From Margaritispora aquatica (lineage: Eukaryota; Ascomycota; Leotiomycetes; Helotiales; Discinellaceae), in assembly GCA_007644065.1 (NCBI GenBank), contig VJWN01000040.1, forward strand, positions 62,001 to 126,000: a stretch of DNA of 64,000 nucleotides, written 5' to 3'. Under the pieces are notes generated by a model, which was not told the origin of the DNA, did no database searches, and worked only from the letters and a program-made list of their open reading frames with translations. This document shows, piece after piece, positions 24,648-38,360 of this stretch; positions within the stretch are counted from its first letter, which is position 1; each line of letters begins with the position of its first letter. The translations under genes and the position numbers were made by a program.

Positions 24648-26020
24648 ATGGCTACGCTTGGAGTAACGTCAAAGAAGCACAAGGTGACCATCATTGGCTC
24701 TGGAAACTGGTATGTCTCCATGTCTTTCTTTTCATCGTATGTCCTCACCATGGTAGGGGCTCTACCATCGCAAAGATTATCGCAGAGAACACAGCAGAGC
24801 ACCCCGAACTCTTCCAAAAAGATGTCCAGATGTGGGTATACGAAGAGGAGGTTGTGATCGCAAAAGACTCGAAATATTACGATGCTTCCAAAGCCGATAC
24901 CCCTCAGAAGCTCACCGAGATAATCAACACATATCATGAAAATGTAAAATACCTACCGAACATTACCCTGCCTTCGAACATCATCGCAAACCCATCTGTC
25001 GTGGATGCTGCCAAGGACTCCTCGATCCTTATTTTCAATCTGCCACATCAATTTATCGGTCGCATATCCAAGCAGCTCCAAGGACATATCCTGCCATACG
25101 CGCGTGGTATATCCTGCATCAAAGGTGTGGAAGTTACTGAGTCGGAAATCAGTCTCTTCTCCGAGTGGATTGGCGAAGGATTGGGTATATACTGTGGTGC
25201 TCTTTCTGGCGCAAATATTGCAAACGAAATCGCACAAGAAAAATGGTGCGAAACGACAATCGCATATGATCCTCCACCTGTCGACTCCCGAGTCAACACA
25301 CCTACCTTAACACCCTCTGCATCTGCAGTCAATCTGACTATTACACCTGCAGATGACCAACAGCATCGGGACGTCTTAGGTCGGGTAAGCAAGGTCAAGC
25401 TTCAAGCTTTACCAGCTGACTACCCACCACTCGACCACAGTGTGTTCCGGGCTCTATTTTACAGACCATACTTCCACGTCCGCATGGTCTCAGATGTAGC
25501 TGGTGTTTCTCTCGGTGGAGCACTGAAGAACATTGTCGCGCTCGCAGCAGGTTTCGTAGAAGGTCGTGGCTGGGGTGACAATGCCAAAGCAGCCGTGATG
25601 CGTGTTGGGCTCCTCGAGATGGTAAAGTTTGGTAAGGAGTTTTTCGGACAGACCGTCCACACTGGTACTTTCACGGAAGAAAGTGCAGGTGTCGCGGATT
25701 TGATCACTTCGTGCAGTGGTGGTCGTAATTTCCGATGTGCAAAGATGGCAGTAGAAAGAGGTGTTAGTGTTGATGAGATTGAGGCACAGGAGTTGAATGG
25801 GCAGAAGCTGCAGGGAACTAGTACTGCAAAGGAGGTTAATAGCTTTTTGAAGGCGCGAGGGAGGGAGGATGAGTATCCGTTATTCAAGGCGGTACTTGGT
25901 GAGTCATTCCGTATCTTTCGCCCTTTCTAAGTTTGTCACTAAACTCTGGCAGATATCCTGGAGGGCAGAAATACTGTTGATGATATCCCAGCTCTGCTCG
26001 CTAGCGTCGATGATGCGTAG
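24648..26020 (+). CDS. GPD1: NAD-dependent glycerol-3-phosphate dehydrogenase
   Basis: Three exons (24648-24709, 24757-25898, 25953-26020) encode 423 residues. The dinucleotide motif GSGNWG (Gly17-x-Gly-x-x-Gly22) is interrupted by the first intron. Also visible are [29 protein letters not shown], the active-site stretch [19 protein letters not shown] (presumed catalytic Lys near 277), [17 protein letters not shown] and [11 protein letters not shown]. It reduces dihydroxyacetone phosphate to glycerol-3-phosphate, feeding glycerol (osmolyte) and lipid synthesis and reoxidising NADH. The last exon is only 68 nt ([21 protein letters not shown]). An in-frame upstream ATG at 24561 with no intervening stop would add 29 residues resembling a mitochondrial presequence; the ATG at 24648 has the better context and matches family starts. 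Confidence 0.95.
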
Positions 26021-29000
26021 TCATCGTTGTGTTGTGGGAAAAGCGACGAATAAGTAGAACATCCCTTTAATATATAGTGCTTTGAAACACACATCGGAAA
26101 GAAGTAAATTCGATGTTTAAAACATGGCAATCTATGTACAGAGCATGCTTGTTGACTTCTTTCCTCGGTGGGTCTACCACCGAGAGGTGAGAAGGTAATT
26201 CCACCAACCACTTTGGACCCACCCTGGTCAGTACCGTACCTCAACTTGAGCCTCTCAAGTGCCATGTACGACTACAAGTACGGTTATAAGTTCGTACAAA
26301 GTACGGTAATGGCGTTTTTCTTTCAGTTTCAATGGAAATAAGTCTTGTTGAAGTGGCAAAGTCAATTGAAAAGCAAAAGCTATTTTACCTAACCTACGTG
26401 TAAAAGTAGGTGGAAAGTAAGTGACAGTGAGACCGATTGCACACAGTATATGTCATGCTGGGCTAATCCTCACGTCGATTCATATATATATATATGACAA
26501 TGAGCATCCAACCAACATCTCCAACCTATATTGTGAAACCTGATATTTGGTAGCATTTCATTGGGAAGTGACGGGAGGTGGCTCATTGGCATGATCATAC
26601 TCGGTAACTAATTTATGATCGTGAATATCACAATCATAAAATATCTATACCTGTTTAGATCCTGCCACCTTTCATTGATTTGTTTGGATATAAAGAAGGT
26701 GGTGGGGTGCTGCTGCTGTCAAATGGATAAAACGAAGGTTTCGTTGCCGCCGTTGCTTCTGCTACTGCTACTGCTTAATGATGTTGGTGCCATTCCCTCC
26801 ACTTCGCTCATTTGATCTTTTATATCTGAAAGTAAAGATCTCTTTAACTGATGTTACGTAGCTTTCCGCACCATTTTTCATGGATGTAATATCAATCATC
26901 TCTACCCTTTTTTTTTTTTTTTTTTACATGACTCTTCGATGCTGCATTCATTTTAATATACCACATCTGTGTATATGTGTGTATGCTAGCTATGGTTTCC
27001 CTCACGAAAGGCATCAAAACCGGCGACTACCGCAGGCGTGTTGGATTTGTGTTTTGAAGGGTTTGAAGGTGTTGTGGAGTGACTTTTTATATATATTGTG
27101 TGGGTGGTGGATGGGGTATATTTGGGTTGACTGGAGCTTGGTGGAGGGTTCAGATGGCTTGATGATTGATGATTGATGATTGATGGCGAAATTGAAGTTG
27201 AGTTGCTATATAGGAGGTAGATAAGTAAGGTGAGATGAAGCGCAGGGAGGGGATGGTTCCGGGCTTGGTAGCTTCCTTTCATTTGTTCAATTAAATCTAT
27301 ACCAATTCACTATTTCACTTCCTCACTTCCTCACTTCACCTTCTCACTGCAAACCCCCTCCTCATAATCACTACCTAGCAAACAATAAAGTACAAAAGCA
27401 ACACAACACTCAACGTTCCAAAGCCAGTATACACTCAAGCTAGATGCGCATCTACGACCAACCACGATTGTAGTTGATGATTCATTGCGTTGTATGTTGT
27501 TGCTTGGAAATTGGAATATGATTGTCTAGATTGAATGATGGTTTCTTTGTGCTATAGCTTTTGAGTTAGTGGTATTGGGTGGGCGGGTGTTCATCTGCTG
27601 CTTTTTCAGTTCAGTGTTGTTGCAAGCGCTGCGCGTGCGAGTAGGACTTTCTCTCGTTATCATCATGTTGTCATTGTGGGAAGCGATTTCTCTGTTATCA
27701 GCCTCCTCTTGCTTTTCACCGAGGGTTTTCACTTTTATCTGCTGTCATCTCTTCACAGGATGGTCATGCCAAGATACTTTCTCGTTATTCACGGCTGGCT
27801 TATTGTTGCTTGTATCTAATTTCCGACAGTTGTACCTCCAGCCATCTTCTATACCTTTTCGTGTTCCGATTACAATGAATGAGCTTCAGGGCTTCATTTC
27901 CATCAGCAGGCTTTTTGTGATACCTTGCACTGTTGTATGGACTTCGAAGAGGGTAAGAGAAGTGTTGCTATACTTGGAAGTTCTCAAAGGGTAAAAAGAA
28001 ATAGAAGTGGAAATTGGGTCGAAAGAAACTTAAACTGTCCTAGAAGCAGTGTATGAACATCCACTTCAACTAAAACCCCCTAAATCATGCCCACCAACTT
28101 CCCTCTCATCCAACCAGAAGCAAAGTGAGCTATAAATACCTACCAATTTCTCATGAGCTTGCTTCCTGGTTCGGTGTATCAATCTCAAGAGAAAAAGGCC
28201 TGAGAGGATGGGAATTTGTTCTGTCCTGATAGTGTTTAGGTTGATTTGGTAGGGTCGTGGACTTGCTTAATGTGAAGCGGAGAGTTGGAATATGGGCTTT
28301 GCTTCGACATAGGGCGAAGAGAGTGTTTATAAGTGATAGTGAGAGTTTTCTGGTGCTTTGGCTGCTGTCAATATAATTGTGCGTTGCTGTTAGAATATGA
28401 TCCCCGATGCCTGTGCCGTGTTATTAGTACAGAATTTTGGAAATCATACTCATACTCACCACGCAAGCTCTAAACGCTAGTAAGTAGTAAATATTTCGAC
28501 CCGATAAAGAATGATCCCTAACCTACCATCACGCAGGTTCTCTCATTTATCATTGATTGTGGGTGTGACGAGTAATTAATGGAGTAGCTCGTGAAGCATG
28601 AGAATGAGGGGTTTTATAGAAGAGCGCTTACAAGGAAGTCTCAGGTAGTTCGGATGTAGCTGGGATTGAGAAATTGAATCCATGAGAGTAGAAGAGAGCT
28701 ATTCAGACTATAAGTGAGCCTAGATATTGAATATAAGGTGCTAAGGATAGGGGTTGGCTCACCATATGACCTGAAGGGCTGAACGTCAGCAGAGGGAGCA
28801 TTGCTGTAAAATCAGAGCCATGGTTGCGGCTTCTAATTTTCAGCGGAAATTTTGCTGTCAACTACAGTTATTTTGACTCAAGGTCTTTTGCTATCAATGC
28901 ATACCTTCTGAACTATCTTCATCACTGCACTGTATTGAGATATCATTTTCACTCATCCCCTTAAACATTACATTTCAATACACTTTTACTTGAAATTAAT

Positions 29001-31200
29001 CTTTCACTCAGCATAAAGAGAGTTTCTGGTCTCATTTTGTGGCAAAAAAGCTGACTCAAGCATGGATTTTGGGTTGGGTGATTGGCACGCTGATGGTATT
29101 AAGCAGAAGATTTGTGGGAGCAAACAGAGATTTTATCCCCATGAAGGTAAGGAAATTAATAGTGTAGAAGATCAGACCGGTATAGCAAACCTGAAAGATC
29201 ATAAGCTGATCTTTGAATGAGGAAATATGTTGGAAGTCAAGTATTATAATGAAGAGAGGGCTAATCGTTGATGACAACGATTTTCGTTTATTTCGAAGTT
29301 CCTGTATTTTCTCGCTTCGAGGAAAAGAATGATGAGGGAATGGTTATATAATACAAGTAGGATTGCTTTGTTCTTGAATTATATCTAGGGAGCAAGTAGG
29401 AGACAGACTAGATTAAGAGTATGACATTACTTCGAGGGATTATTCTCAGTACACCTTAAGTTATTTCGACACAACAACCAATGACTTTGGTTGGCTCCAT
29501 TTTGCGAGCCACAATATAAAGAGCATATAGGGCACTAGTATAAGGGTACTTATAGTGATGTCCAAGGAAAGATAAAGAGACCAGAAGAGAAAGGGAGGTG
29601 AATCGTATACTAGAAGTCGTATTCACCTGACTTCAAGCGCAAGTCGAGTGCTGCGTGTTCAAACCAATCCAGCAACGCTTAACCTTGTCTTGTTTACCCA
29701 ATAGCTCTCCAATAAAATCTCGCCAAATATCATACAGACATCAGGCAAAGTGACGACACTGATACCCATTCAGCTATACTCGCTGTCTGTCGTTCAACTG
29801 TTGTGTTCGACTACAGACCGAGTATGACTGTATTTTTATTTCTTCTAGAATTCGGCACCCGATGTAGCTATGGTGAGCCTTTCCCCTTAGGTCTGTGGTC
29901 TTGATGTGTTGCACTTCTGGAGTTTGCCGTTGCTTTTGCTGTCAACACTGCAGCTCAATCGCTGTCATTTACCTTCACATCATACAATCTACTCCTTTAT
30001 CTAACACCCCAGAACCACCCAAACCTACGTGTAACACACCATACAAGCGAGAATTGAAGATCAAACGGGAGAGGAAGAAGTGTCACCTTCCATAGCCTAG
30101 AAAATAATCTCTCAGAGCCATTTGCCAATTCAGTAGTATTCTTAAGCCTTGAAGATTGATTTTGAAGTCTTACGGTTGGTATTTATAATGTCAAGACTTT
30201 TTTGCTTACGGTCTTGATTTAAGTTAAGAGTCATGTTGAGAGTAAAAAGTATAGATGAATGAGAGATGATCTAGCAAGATTTCTCATAGTGGAATGATCA
30301 ATAAATAATGCAATTTTGGGGTAAGAGAAGTTACCTAGATATTGAAGTTTAGAAGAAATGATAGAAAGTGAAATTGCATGGTGCACACTCGGTCACTTCT
30401 CATCTAGCTCACAAGTAGTTCGACTTCCCCTCTTTTCCACTTCTGAACCTACTTTGTCCCAAACAGATTCCCTTACGATATATATTACAACTCTTTCTAC
30501 AATCCAAGATCTCCACATAAGGCATTTGAGCACCCACCACCTGTGGGGAAGTTCGTAGACCATTCTGCACAACCTCTCACTTCCCCTCCATCATCTTCGA
30601 ATGAGGCTGTCGGAGAAAAAGTAAACTAAGTACGACCTGCGCATTTATTAGCGACGCGATTGACAAGAAAGCATGGCTTTTGGAGTTCAAAAGTCCTAAA
30701 ATTGCTGTCAATATCCCAGATAAACCACCACTCCGAGTTTCTCCTAAAACATTTGCTATCGACAAGATCTCTATGCCTCACTCTCGTATTACTTGTCGAA
30801 GACTCGCCGCAATACTGTACAAAAGACAAATACAGCATAACATTGCGTAACTGGAGTGAATTCCCCATTTCCAAAGTACAGCTCTGCTCGAACTGCGAAG
30901 CAACAGCGTGTGCTAGCAGTGTCTAGAGAATGGCGATTGATAAGAGTAGTTTGATATCATGCTAGGGTTTTATAGGATTGATTTTGATTGCTACACTGTA
31001 GCTTCCAATTAGAAATGGTCAGGGAAGGGCTTAAATTGAGAAATTTGTTCATTTCGGCATGCTTTCGCATCATGGGTATCATAAAAACATTGTACACCTT
31101 TATTGCCGCCATCATTCAATCTCCATGTCTGGCCGCCCTTGCACCTCAGCCATAATGTATGCCTTTGCATCACCTCATCAGATTTCGTAAACGCCCACTT
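26021..31200. other. 5.2-kb stretch without a supported gene
   Basis: Apart from the GPD 3' region I find no frame with a recognisable domain or a convincing spliced model. It holds a T run of about 18 (26911-26928), TA-dinucleotide runs (near 26485 and 27090), tandem GATTGAT repeats (about 27157-27184) and many TATA-like AT tracts. The longest frame (27569-27994, 141 codons) has no domain and I do not call it. Non-coding transcripts cannot be excluded from sequence alone. Confidence 0.5.
26164..26184. other. Perfect 8-bp hairpin downstream of the GPD stop codon
   Basis: CTCGGTGG, a 5-nt loop, then CCACCGAG, about 145 bp after the GPD stop, so probably within the 3' UTR. The stem is GC-rich and exact. 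It could be a 3' processing or stability element, or chance; nothing in the sequence decides. Confidence 0.4.
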
Positions 31201-32115
31201 TTAAAACAGTGACCTCGTAGGTAGAAACTTCTTGCTCGCAGCCTCCTGTTCTGCCCATGTCTCGGGGAACGCAGCAATACCAGCCACAATTCCCCCAACC
31301 ATGAAGATCACCGAGATGATACTCCAAATCACACCCCAGCATTGTGAGGAGCCACCATATCGTTGTGCGAAAACCGAGGCGTCACTCGTATTTACTTTTC
31401 GTAGGATAAGATCATCGCACTAAACTCCAGATCAGCATTGCTCGAGAAGGGAGATGGAGGGGAGAACTCACAATATCCCACACCGAATACAAAGCACTCA
31501 TAACTCCAATAAACAAGACCACAAATCTCAACGCCTGCGCATGCTCAATGAACCAGCATGCAACTAACAATCCAACCGCGGCCAACACCGTACAAATGGT
31601 TAACCAATCTCTCTTTCCCCACCAAATCACCAGCAAGAAGCAGACTCCCAACACCATACTCGCAATTTTTGAGGCAATGATATTGAACCCGCAGAAGATG
31701 AGAAGGGCGCCAATTAGAGACGAGCCCAAGTATCCAGCAGGAAGAGTGAGGGCAGAGATGCCACCCCGCATATGTGTTACGCCGCCTTCTCGCGGATCGA
31801 GTGATATGGATTCGACGCGTCCGCCAGTACAGCAGGCTGTTATAGCGTGCCCGAATTCGTGAAAGGCAATTACGAGCATCTGCAAAGACGATTTTAGTGT
31901 ATGCTTCCAAAGAGCAGATAGGTAGAACGCACCTTAAATGGCCATAATGACCACCGCACATATGGCAGATTCCAAAGCAACGCAATGGCTACTACATATG
32001 CTGCTATTACCCCCAGCGTCGTGCCTTGTGTGCTATTCACAGACAAACTCCTGCGGATATGTGGTGAGGCTGTTGCGATTGCTGCGCGGAGCAAGAGTTC
32101 CTTTGCAGGTGCCAT
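31201..32115 (-). CDS. M50B-like membrane metallopeptidase homolog
   Basis: Three exons (31933-32115, 31472-31879, 31201-31419) encode 269 residues. The first exon ends in a membrane segment (TLGVIAAYVVAIALLWNLPYV). The second begins MLVIAFHEFGHAITAC, giving the zinc motif His68-Glu69-x2-His72, and continues with GGRVESISLDPREGGVTHMRGG and TLPAGYLGSSLIGALLIFCGF, the pattern of the peptidase M50B-like family (PF13398), followed by several hydrophobic segments. The third exon gives CDDLILRKVNTSDASVFAQRYGG and a last hydrophobic helix. Family knowledge: related to site-2-protease-type intramembrane peptidases, but fungal members are uncharacterised and activity is unproven. All three exons are in phase 0 and the splice consensus is good. 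Confidence 0.87.
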
Positions 32116-32813
32116 CCTTCTTCTTTGCCCACTATCTCAGTGTAAGTGACCTATGCGTACGGGTGTATAGAGCGTTCTAGGAGTTTGTGGTGATAATGGT
32201 GATAGTAAAGACTGTGTTGGGTGATTAGTGAGAGTTGGTTAGCAGATGTAGCAAGAATATATGTAGCACAGCGAAAGCCTCCGGTTTTGTGATGGAACAT
32301 TCCTGGCCACTTCTTATTGCGCCAGCAAAGGACGCGTATCAATGGGGGGTTGGCAGGGGCAGTGGAGGGGAGAGTTTCGTGGTTGCTGCGCCCCCTGTTG
32401 ATGCCAGTGCCGTTCAACAAATTCAAGAGAAATTAATTATTGCTAGAATGCCAAGGAATTGTTTTGGAAAGCCTGCCAAGTGAGTGCTATATTCTATAGA
32501 TTGCCAATTTTGTATACGAAAGAGTAAATTCATCCATCCAAGAGAGAAAATATGTCTTTGTTCTGGAATTGAGTGAAAATTGCAGGCATTGTTGTGAAAC
32601 TTTTGTTGCTATAGGGCTGAACACCGCCACTCTGTTGCTATTTTGGTCCCTGCCGAGCAAGCGACAAATGCCCGTTCGCTTAGCAACCCCTTTTCATCAT
32701 ATGGGACTGCTTTGGTCGGCCAAAGAACTACCCAGTTATTGATAAAGTAGTATTATCCTAACAACTAAACTACAAAACGACTTTTATCAACTCAAATAAT
32801 GTTTCTTGGCTGC
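32116..32813. other. Intergenic, no gene supported
   Basis: About 700 bp between the start of the M50B-like gene and the stop of the next minus-strand gene. One short plus-strand frame (near 32235-32483) shows no recognisable domain. Confidence 0.5.
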
Positions 32814-34073
32814 TCAATTTAGTCTGCCGCCTCCCTCAATATACTCAAGAAGTACCTCATCGAAAATATGCCATAGGTTATCACTGGCAGCCTCGAATTT
32901 CGTTCCACCAAGAGCCAACAGTCCTTCCAAACACATGTTTTCCTCGTCAACCCAAATATCAATAGCAGCCTGAAGGAGCGGAATGGCTAGTACCAAAGGG
33001 CAATCTGGATTGTCGCGTCTCCGGGCTTTCAATCTGCTTCCAAATTTTGCAAATATACCTGGGCTTTGTTCTGGGGGTGCGTGCTTATCATCAAAAGAGG
33101 GCAAGACGCGATCACATCGTTGCGCGATATACTTCTTGGTTGGCACGATTGGGTGGTCGTGAAACCCATATTGGGCTGAGGACAAATCCATCACATAATC
33201 CTCCATACGTCCCTCAACATCCACGGTGAAGCGCCAAATAGAATGACCGAAAGCCGAGGGGTCACTTGCTCCTTCATTAATTTGCTGCACATGCACAGGA
33301 GCTTTTGACCAGACTTTCACAACAGCTTCCCAGATGTCGTCCACAAGGCCTTGGGAAATTAGTTAGCACTCGCCACTACCTGCATTAACCGAAAATACGC
33401 GAGAAATAGCTGCATGAAGATCTTCGGAAGAGGACCTAGTGGAATAGCATACCAGTATTAAGTAACATGTACTTAACTGTCTCATTCCATAGTACTAATG
33501 CATTATCGCAATTTAGCCAAGCGAGTGCTGTCTCTCTGTCTTGTTGACATTTGAATGCAAGATTCTGAAATGGCCAGGCACCAAATGTACCATATCTATT
33601 GTAGTTCTCTTTGGGCGGATGGTCGTCATCATGCACTGCATCAATTATCAGTGTCTGCTTGAATTACAAGATCTTTAAGACCTCAGCGTGTGTCGTATGA
33701 AGCACGTACCTGTAACATAAAGCCATTTTTGCCATTTTTCAGACCCTGCTGGTGGTTTCCCAACCTGGACTTTTACAAGTGGTGTGATGTCAATCTTCTC
33801 AAAGAAGTCATAGAACATTCTTTGAAGGAGAAGACCGGCATTGAAGACTGAGCGAATCATGGTAGCCCGAGAGCAGTAATCGGCGTGCATTAGCCCATCC
33901 CTCCATTCACACATGCTATCACAATAAAATAGTCCTCTCTCGCCTTGGAGTTTGTGCATGAAACCGAAACGATACACATTGTTCTTACCATTGCAACACT
34001 GCTGAATGAAAATCGAAGTGGGGGCTGAGCAGGTAGTGCAAGGCTCCACAGGTGCAGCTTCGATAGATGACAT
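32814..34073 (-). CDS. Unnamed family member A: MYND-like zinc finger plus putative Cys-His-Asp domain
   Basis: Three exons (33710-34073, 33453-33635, 32814-33349; introns 33636-33709 and 33350-33452) encode 360 residues. Residues 12-67 look like a MYND-type finger: Cys12-x2-Cys15, Cys26-Cys27, then Cys51-x3-Cys55-x7-His63-x3-Cys67. A segment RSVFNAGLLLQRMFYDF follows, shared with the genes at 35289 and 46496. The C-terminal domain keeps Cys164 (NCDNALVLW), His218 (FGHSIWRF), Asp237 (YVMDLSSAQYGF) and Gln242, then PIVPTKKYIAQRC. I do not recognise the domain by name. The order Cys, His, Asp and local context resemble papain/transglutaminase-fold enzymes; that is inference. It is transcribed away from member B at 35289. 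Confidence 0.8.
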
Positions 34074-34218
34074 ATTGACTGTAGTAGATGGTAGGATAAT
34101 GTAGATGTATAGAAAGGTTGTTAGAGCGTGAAGCAGTTGATGGTTGTTGAGGATGTGTTGACAGGCTGAAGTGGAAAGCAATTAATAACTGTCAAGGATG
34201 TAAAGAAGTCTCGAAGTG

Positions 34219-34285
34219 TGATCCGGATAGCAGAGTTATGATCCGGATTACAGTACTGTGACCCGGTTTGTAGTATGACCCGGAC
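34219..34285 (-). promoter_or_regulatory. Four phased TGAYCCGG repeats upstream of family member A
   Basis: TGATCCGGAT at 34219, TGATCCGGAT at 34239, TGACCCGGTT at 34259 and TGACCCGGAC at 34276. Starts are spaced 20, 20 and 17 bp, about two helical turns, and lie about 146-212 bp upstream of the member A start codon. CCGG-containing direct repeats are the sort of element bound by Zn2Cys6 regulators; the binding factor is not known. Confidence 0.5.
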
Positions 34286-35288
34286 GGAAATGTTGTGGAC
34301 GTGACGCAGAATCACGCATTAAGCAGCTCAAGGGTCTTGCGTATGAGATGAAATGGGTAGTGATTCACTATAAGTTCGCTCATGCTAAATTACGTCTGTT
34401 GATAGGGCATGACTTGACTCGAATGAGATACTCGTTATGCCCCGTATCATTAGGCTCACAGAACCAGACTGTACCTATTTCAAGCTCCATAAATACACCT
34501 CACAATGCTGGGGTTAACTGATCTCAATCTCTGATCATAATGATTGTAGTAGCACCAATTTCGAACACAATGAAACTATGCTTTTTATGCTCTTGTAACA
34601 TTGCGAATTGAATAAGCATTAGATCTGTGAAGACTTGAGATGGGTGTTGCTCCAATGCCACAAAACCTGCAGTTCGCTTAAATCGTGTCTCTGTTGAGTG
34701 TTCCAACACTTCACCACATGGTAATCTCTACTTCTACAAATACTATAGAAGCTGTTGATAATCCCAATCAGATTAAATAGGGAATTCTTATCATGGAGAA
34801 AGATTAAGCTAGTCATCAATGCTTTAATGTTTTCTTAGAAGTTACACTGGATCCACTTCACGAAATTTTAAATGCCGTTTAGAGCTACAGTGTAGTATAT
34901 TACATCTAGGCTAAATCTAAGGTCAGTGGTAGAGAAGAACTAATGATGCGAGGCCAAACATTGTTGGATTTTAATGACACCCAATGATTTTGTTGGCGGA
35001 TTGGAACTTTCACCGGGCCCTAGGTACGATTTCGTGCTGGCTTAAAATTTAAAAGAGAAAATCATGATCTAGATTATTGCTTGATAGTTTATACAGATTT
35101 TTTAATTTTTGTTCCTGAATCTGTGCCTTTGGTTTCCATCAGGGTAATTGCATTCCGTTTCTTTCCAGTGATATGGAAGGAGCGTCAAAGGAGGGACGAG
35201 CTGTTTTAAGAGAACACAGCCATCATCTTCACACCATCTGGTATAGAAATTTTACCACTAATATCTTAAAATCTTTAGATCTTATACC
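34286..35288. other. Divergent upstream region between family members A and B
   Basis: AT-rich, no gene supported. Together with the phased repeats next to member A it forms the 1.2-kb divergent promoter region of the two paralogs. Confidence 0.5.
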
Positions 35289-36296
35289 ATGCCTTCAGTC
35301 AAATCAAAATTCTCTACTCCAGCGGGCAGCAAATCGCCACCGCCAAACAGAACCACAAAAGCTTCTATCTCAGCTACACGACGACTATTCCGCGCTGGAG
35401 ACTTGCTGCAGCAGATGTTTTTTGTGTTACGCGAAGAGATCTATACCGCTCCTTTTGGCAAAGTAGTGGACGAAGATGGCGTCCTTGTCTTATACCGTCC
35501 ATTTATCAACCCCACTGGAGCAACTTGAGGCTGATATGACCCAGGTGGCTTTCAAAGGTCATATAAAGGAGTTTCGGACAGCAAAGTTGAACAATTTCGA
35601 AAAAGTACTTGTCGGAACTCAGACGATAGAAGAACGACCCTTGCACACCAGGCCTGCACGAACGCCATTGCAATGATGTATTACTGCATCAAGTACGTGT
35701 TAAGGGGCACTATAAATCCAAGATGCATCCTAGAGAAGAGAGTTTGTGTTGGCGAAAAGGCTCAGCGAAAAGTCAAGGTCATCGACTTCCGGGGCAAGGA
35801 AAATAAGTACCACATGGGTACAAGCCATACCATTCTGACACTCAAGACCCCAAAGCCCAATTCTCAAGCCTTTGTGTTTGATATAACAGGGCCACAATAT
35901 GGGTTTTACGGTCATCCAATCGTGGATCGAGATGAGTACGCAAAGGAACGATGCGAGAGAGTTTACAAAGACTTCTATGGCAGAAAAGAAGGTTGCGAAG
36001 ATCGGTTCGGCATAGAGTGGGAGAAAAGCGTATGTGAAGCGCCAAAAAGTATACGGGTGAAAAGTAGCAAATGCTTTCTGGCGGCTATCCAAGCTTGGGA
36101 GAAACATAATGGAATGTCAATTTTGGAAATGCTGAGTCTTCCAGACACTCGCTACAGGGCCGCAGCGACATCAATCATTTGGTATCTCCGCAAGGAAATT
36201 ACCGCATTCATAAAAGAGATACGGGAGGATGAAATGAGACCTAAAGATCAAAGCCCCGCGATTGAAAGTGAGTACGGTCAGACGGAAACGCAATGA
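35289..36296 (+). CDS. Unnamed family member B: putative Cys-His-Asp domain protein
   Basis: Proposed exons 35289-35496 and 35545-36296 encode 319 residues. The intron removes two in-frame TGA codons (35526 and 35532) and sits at the same phase and place as introns in members A and C, but its donor (GTCCAT) is poor; the acceptor CCCAG is good. The N-terminus is a basic Ser/Pro tail, then TRRLFRAGDLLQQMFFVL, matching the other members. The core keeps Cys107 (ACTNAIAMM), His164 (GTSHTILTL), Asp182 (FVFDITGPQYGF), Gln187 and then PIVDRDEYAKERC. There is no zinc finger. The C-terminus is charged. Function unknown; it diverges from member A. Either a living gene with a weak donor or an early pseudogene. 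Confidence 0.62.
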
Positions 36297-37059
36297 GAGA
36301 TAATAGTTATGTTTTTCTATACGTAGACAGTAGACAGCGCAATAACAATCTTATATCATAACATTGATCCCGCGAGATGTTCCAAAATAGTGCGTACATA
36401 AGTGCCATTGTTTCGAGACTCATGAACTGAAATACAGGTGGAGTGAACTTTGAAGCTGACTTGATCTTATCGAAATTGCTGCAGTCCGAATATGAGCAAA
36501 GGTAACACGATTATCACAGAGTATTAGGAATATTGCCTAAAGTTAGACTACAAAGGCAATTTGTGTGCTCTTCAAAGTATTCTGAAGGGATCTTTATCAT
36601 TTCTACATAATACCTTGTTGTGATTGATCCCGGCTGCTATAAATATTGGAAGACACTTCGCTGTTTCGATCCATGGCTTAATCATGTTTCAGTGTTAATC
36701 TTAAGACACTACTCTTGAATGGGCAGCGATAACTCATAATGCTTGTAGAGACTTTAATGTCGTTATAAAGACTGTGTTAGATGAAAACCTTTAGAAGACT
36801 TCAAGATAATCTTGACCATGACCACAGCGGGCAGCAGTATTTCCCCACGTGATACTGCCAAAATTTAGTCGGCGCTACATCGGCTTTTATTTCACTTTCA
36901 CAGCATGACGATCTACCGCTCTTGCATAATTGCCCCTCCAACAGTCCACAGAGTCACATCATAATCTGTATCTTGAATACCAACTATGAAATTTTGAACT
37001 TTGGTATACTTCAAAAATCTCTATACATCTGCAAGCACTCACACTACTATTGTATTATA
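36297..37059. other. Intergenic: 3' end of member B and promoter of DAHP synthase
   Basis: AT-rich, no gene supported. Confidence 0.5.

Positions 37060-38360
<1,301 letters not shown>

Noticed and set aside
27569..27994. 141-codon plus-strand frame
   Set aside because: Hydrophobic/Cys-rich composition arises from T-rich DNA; no homology-like motif.
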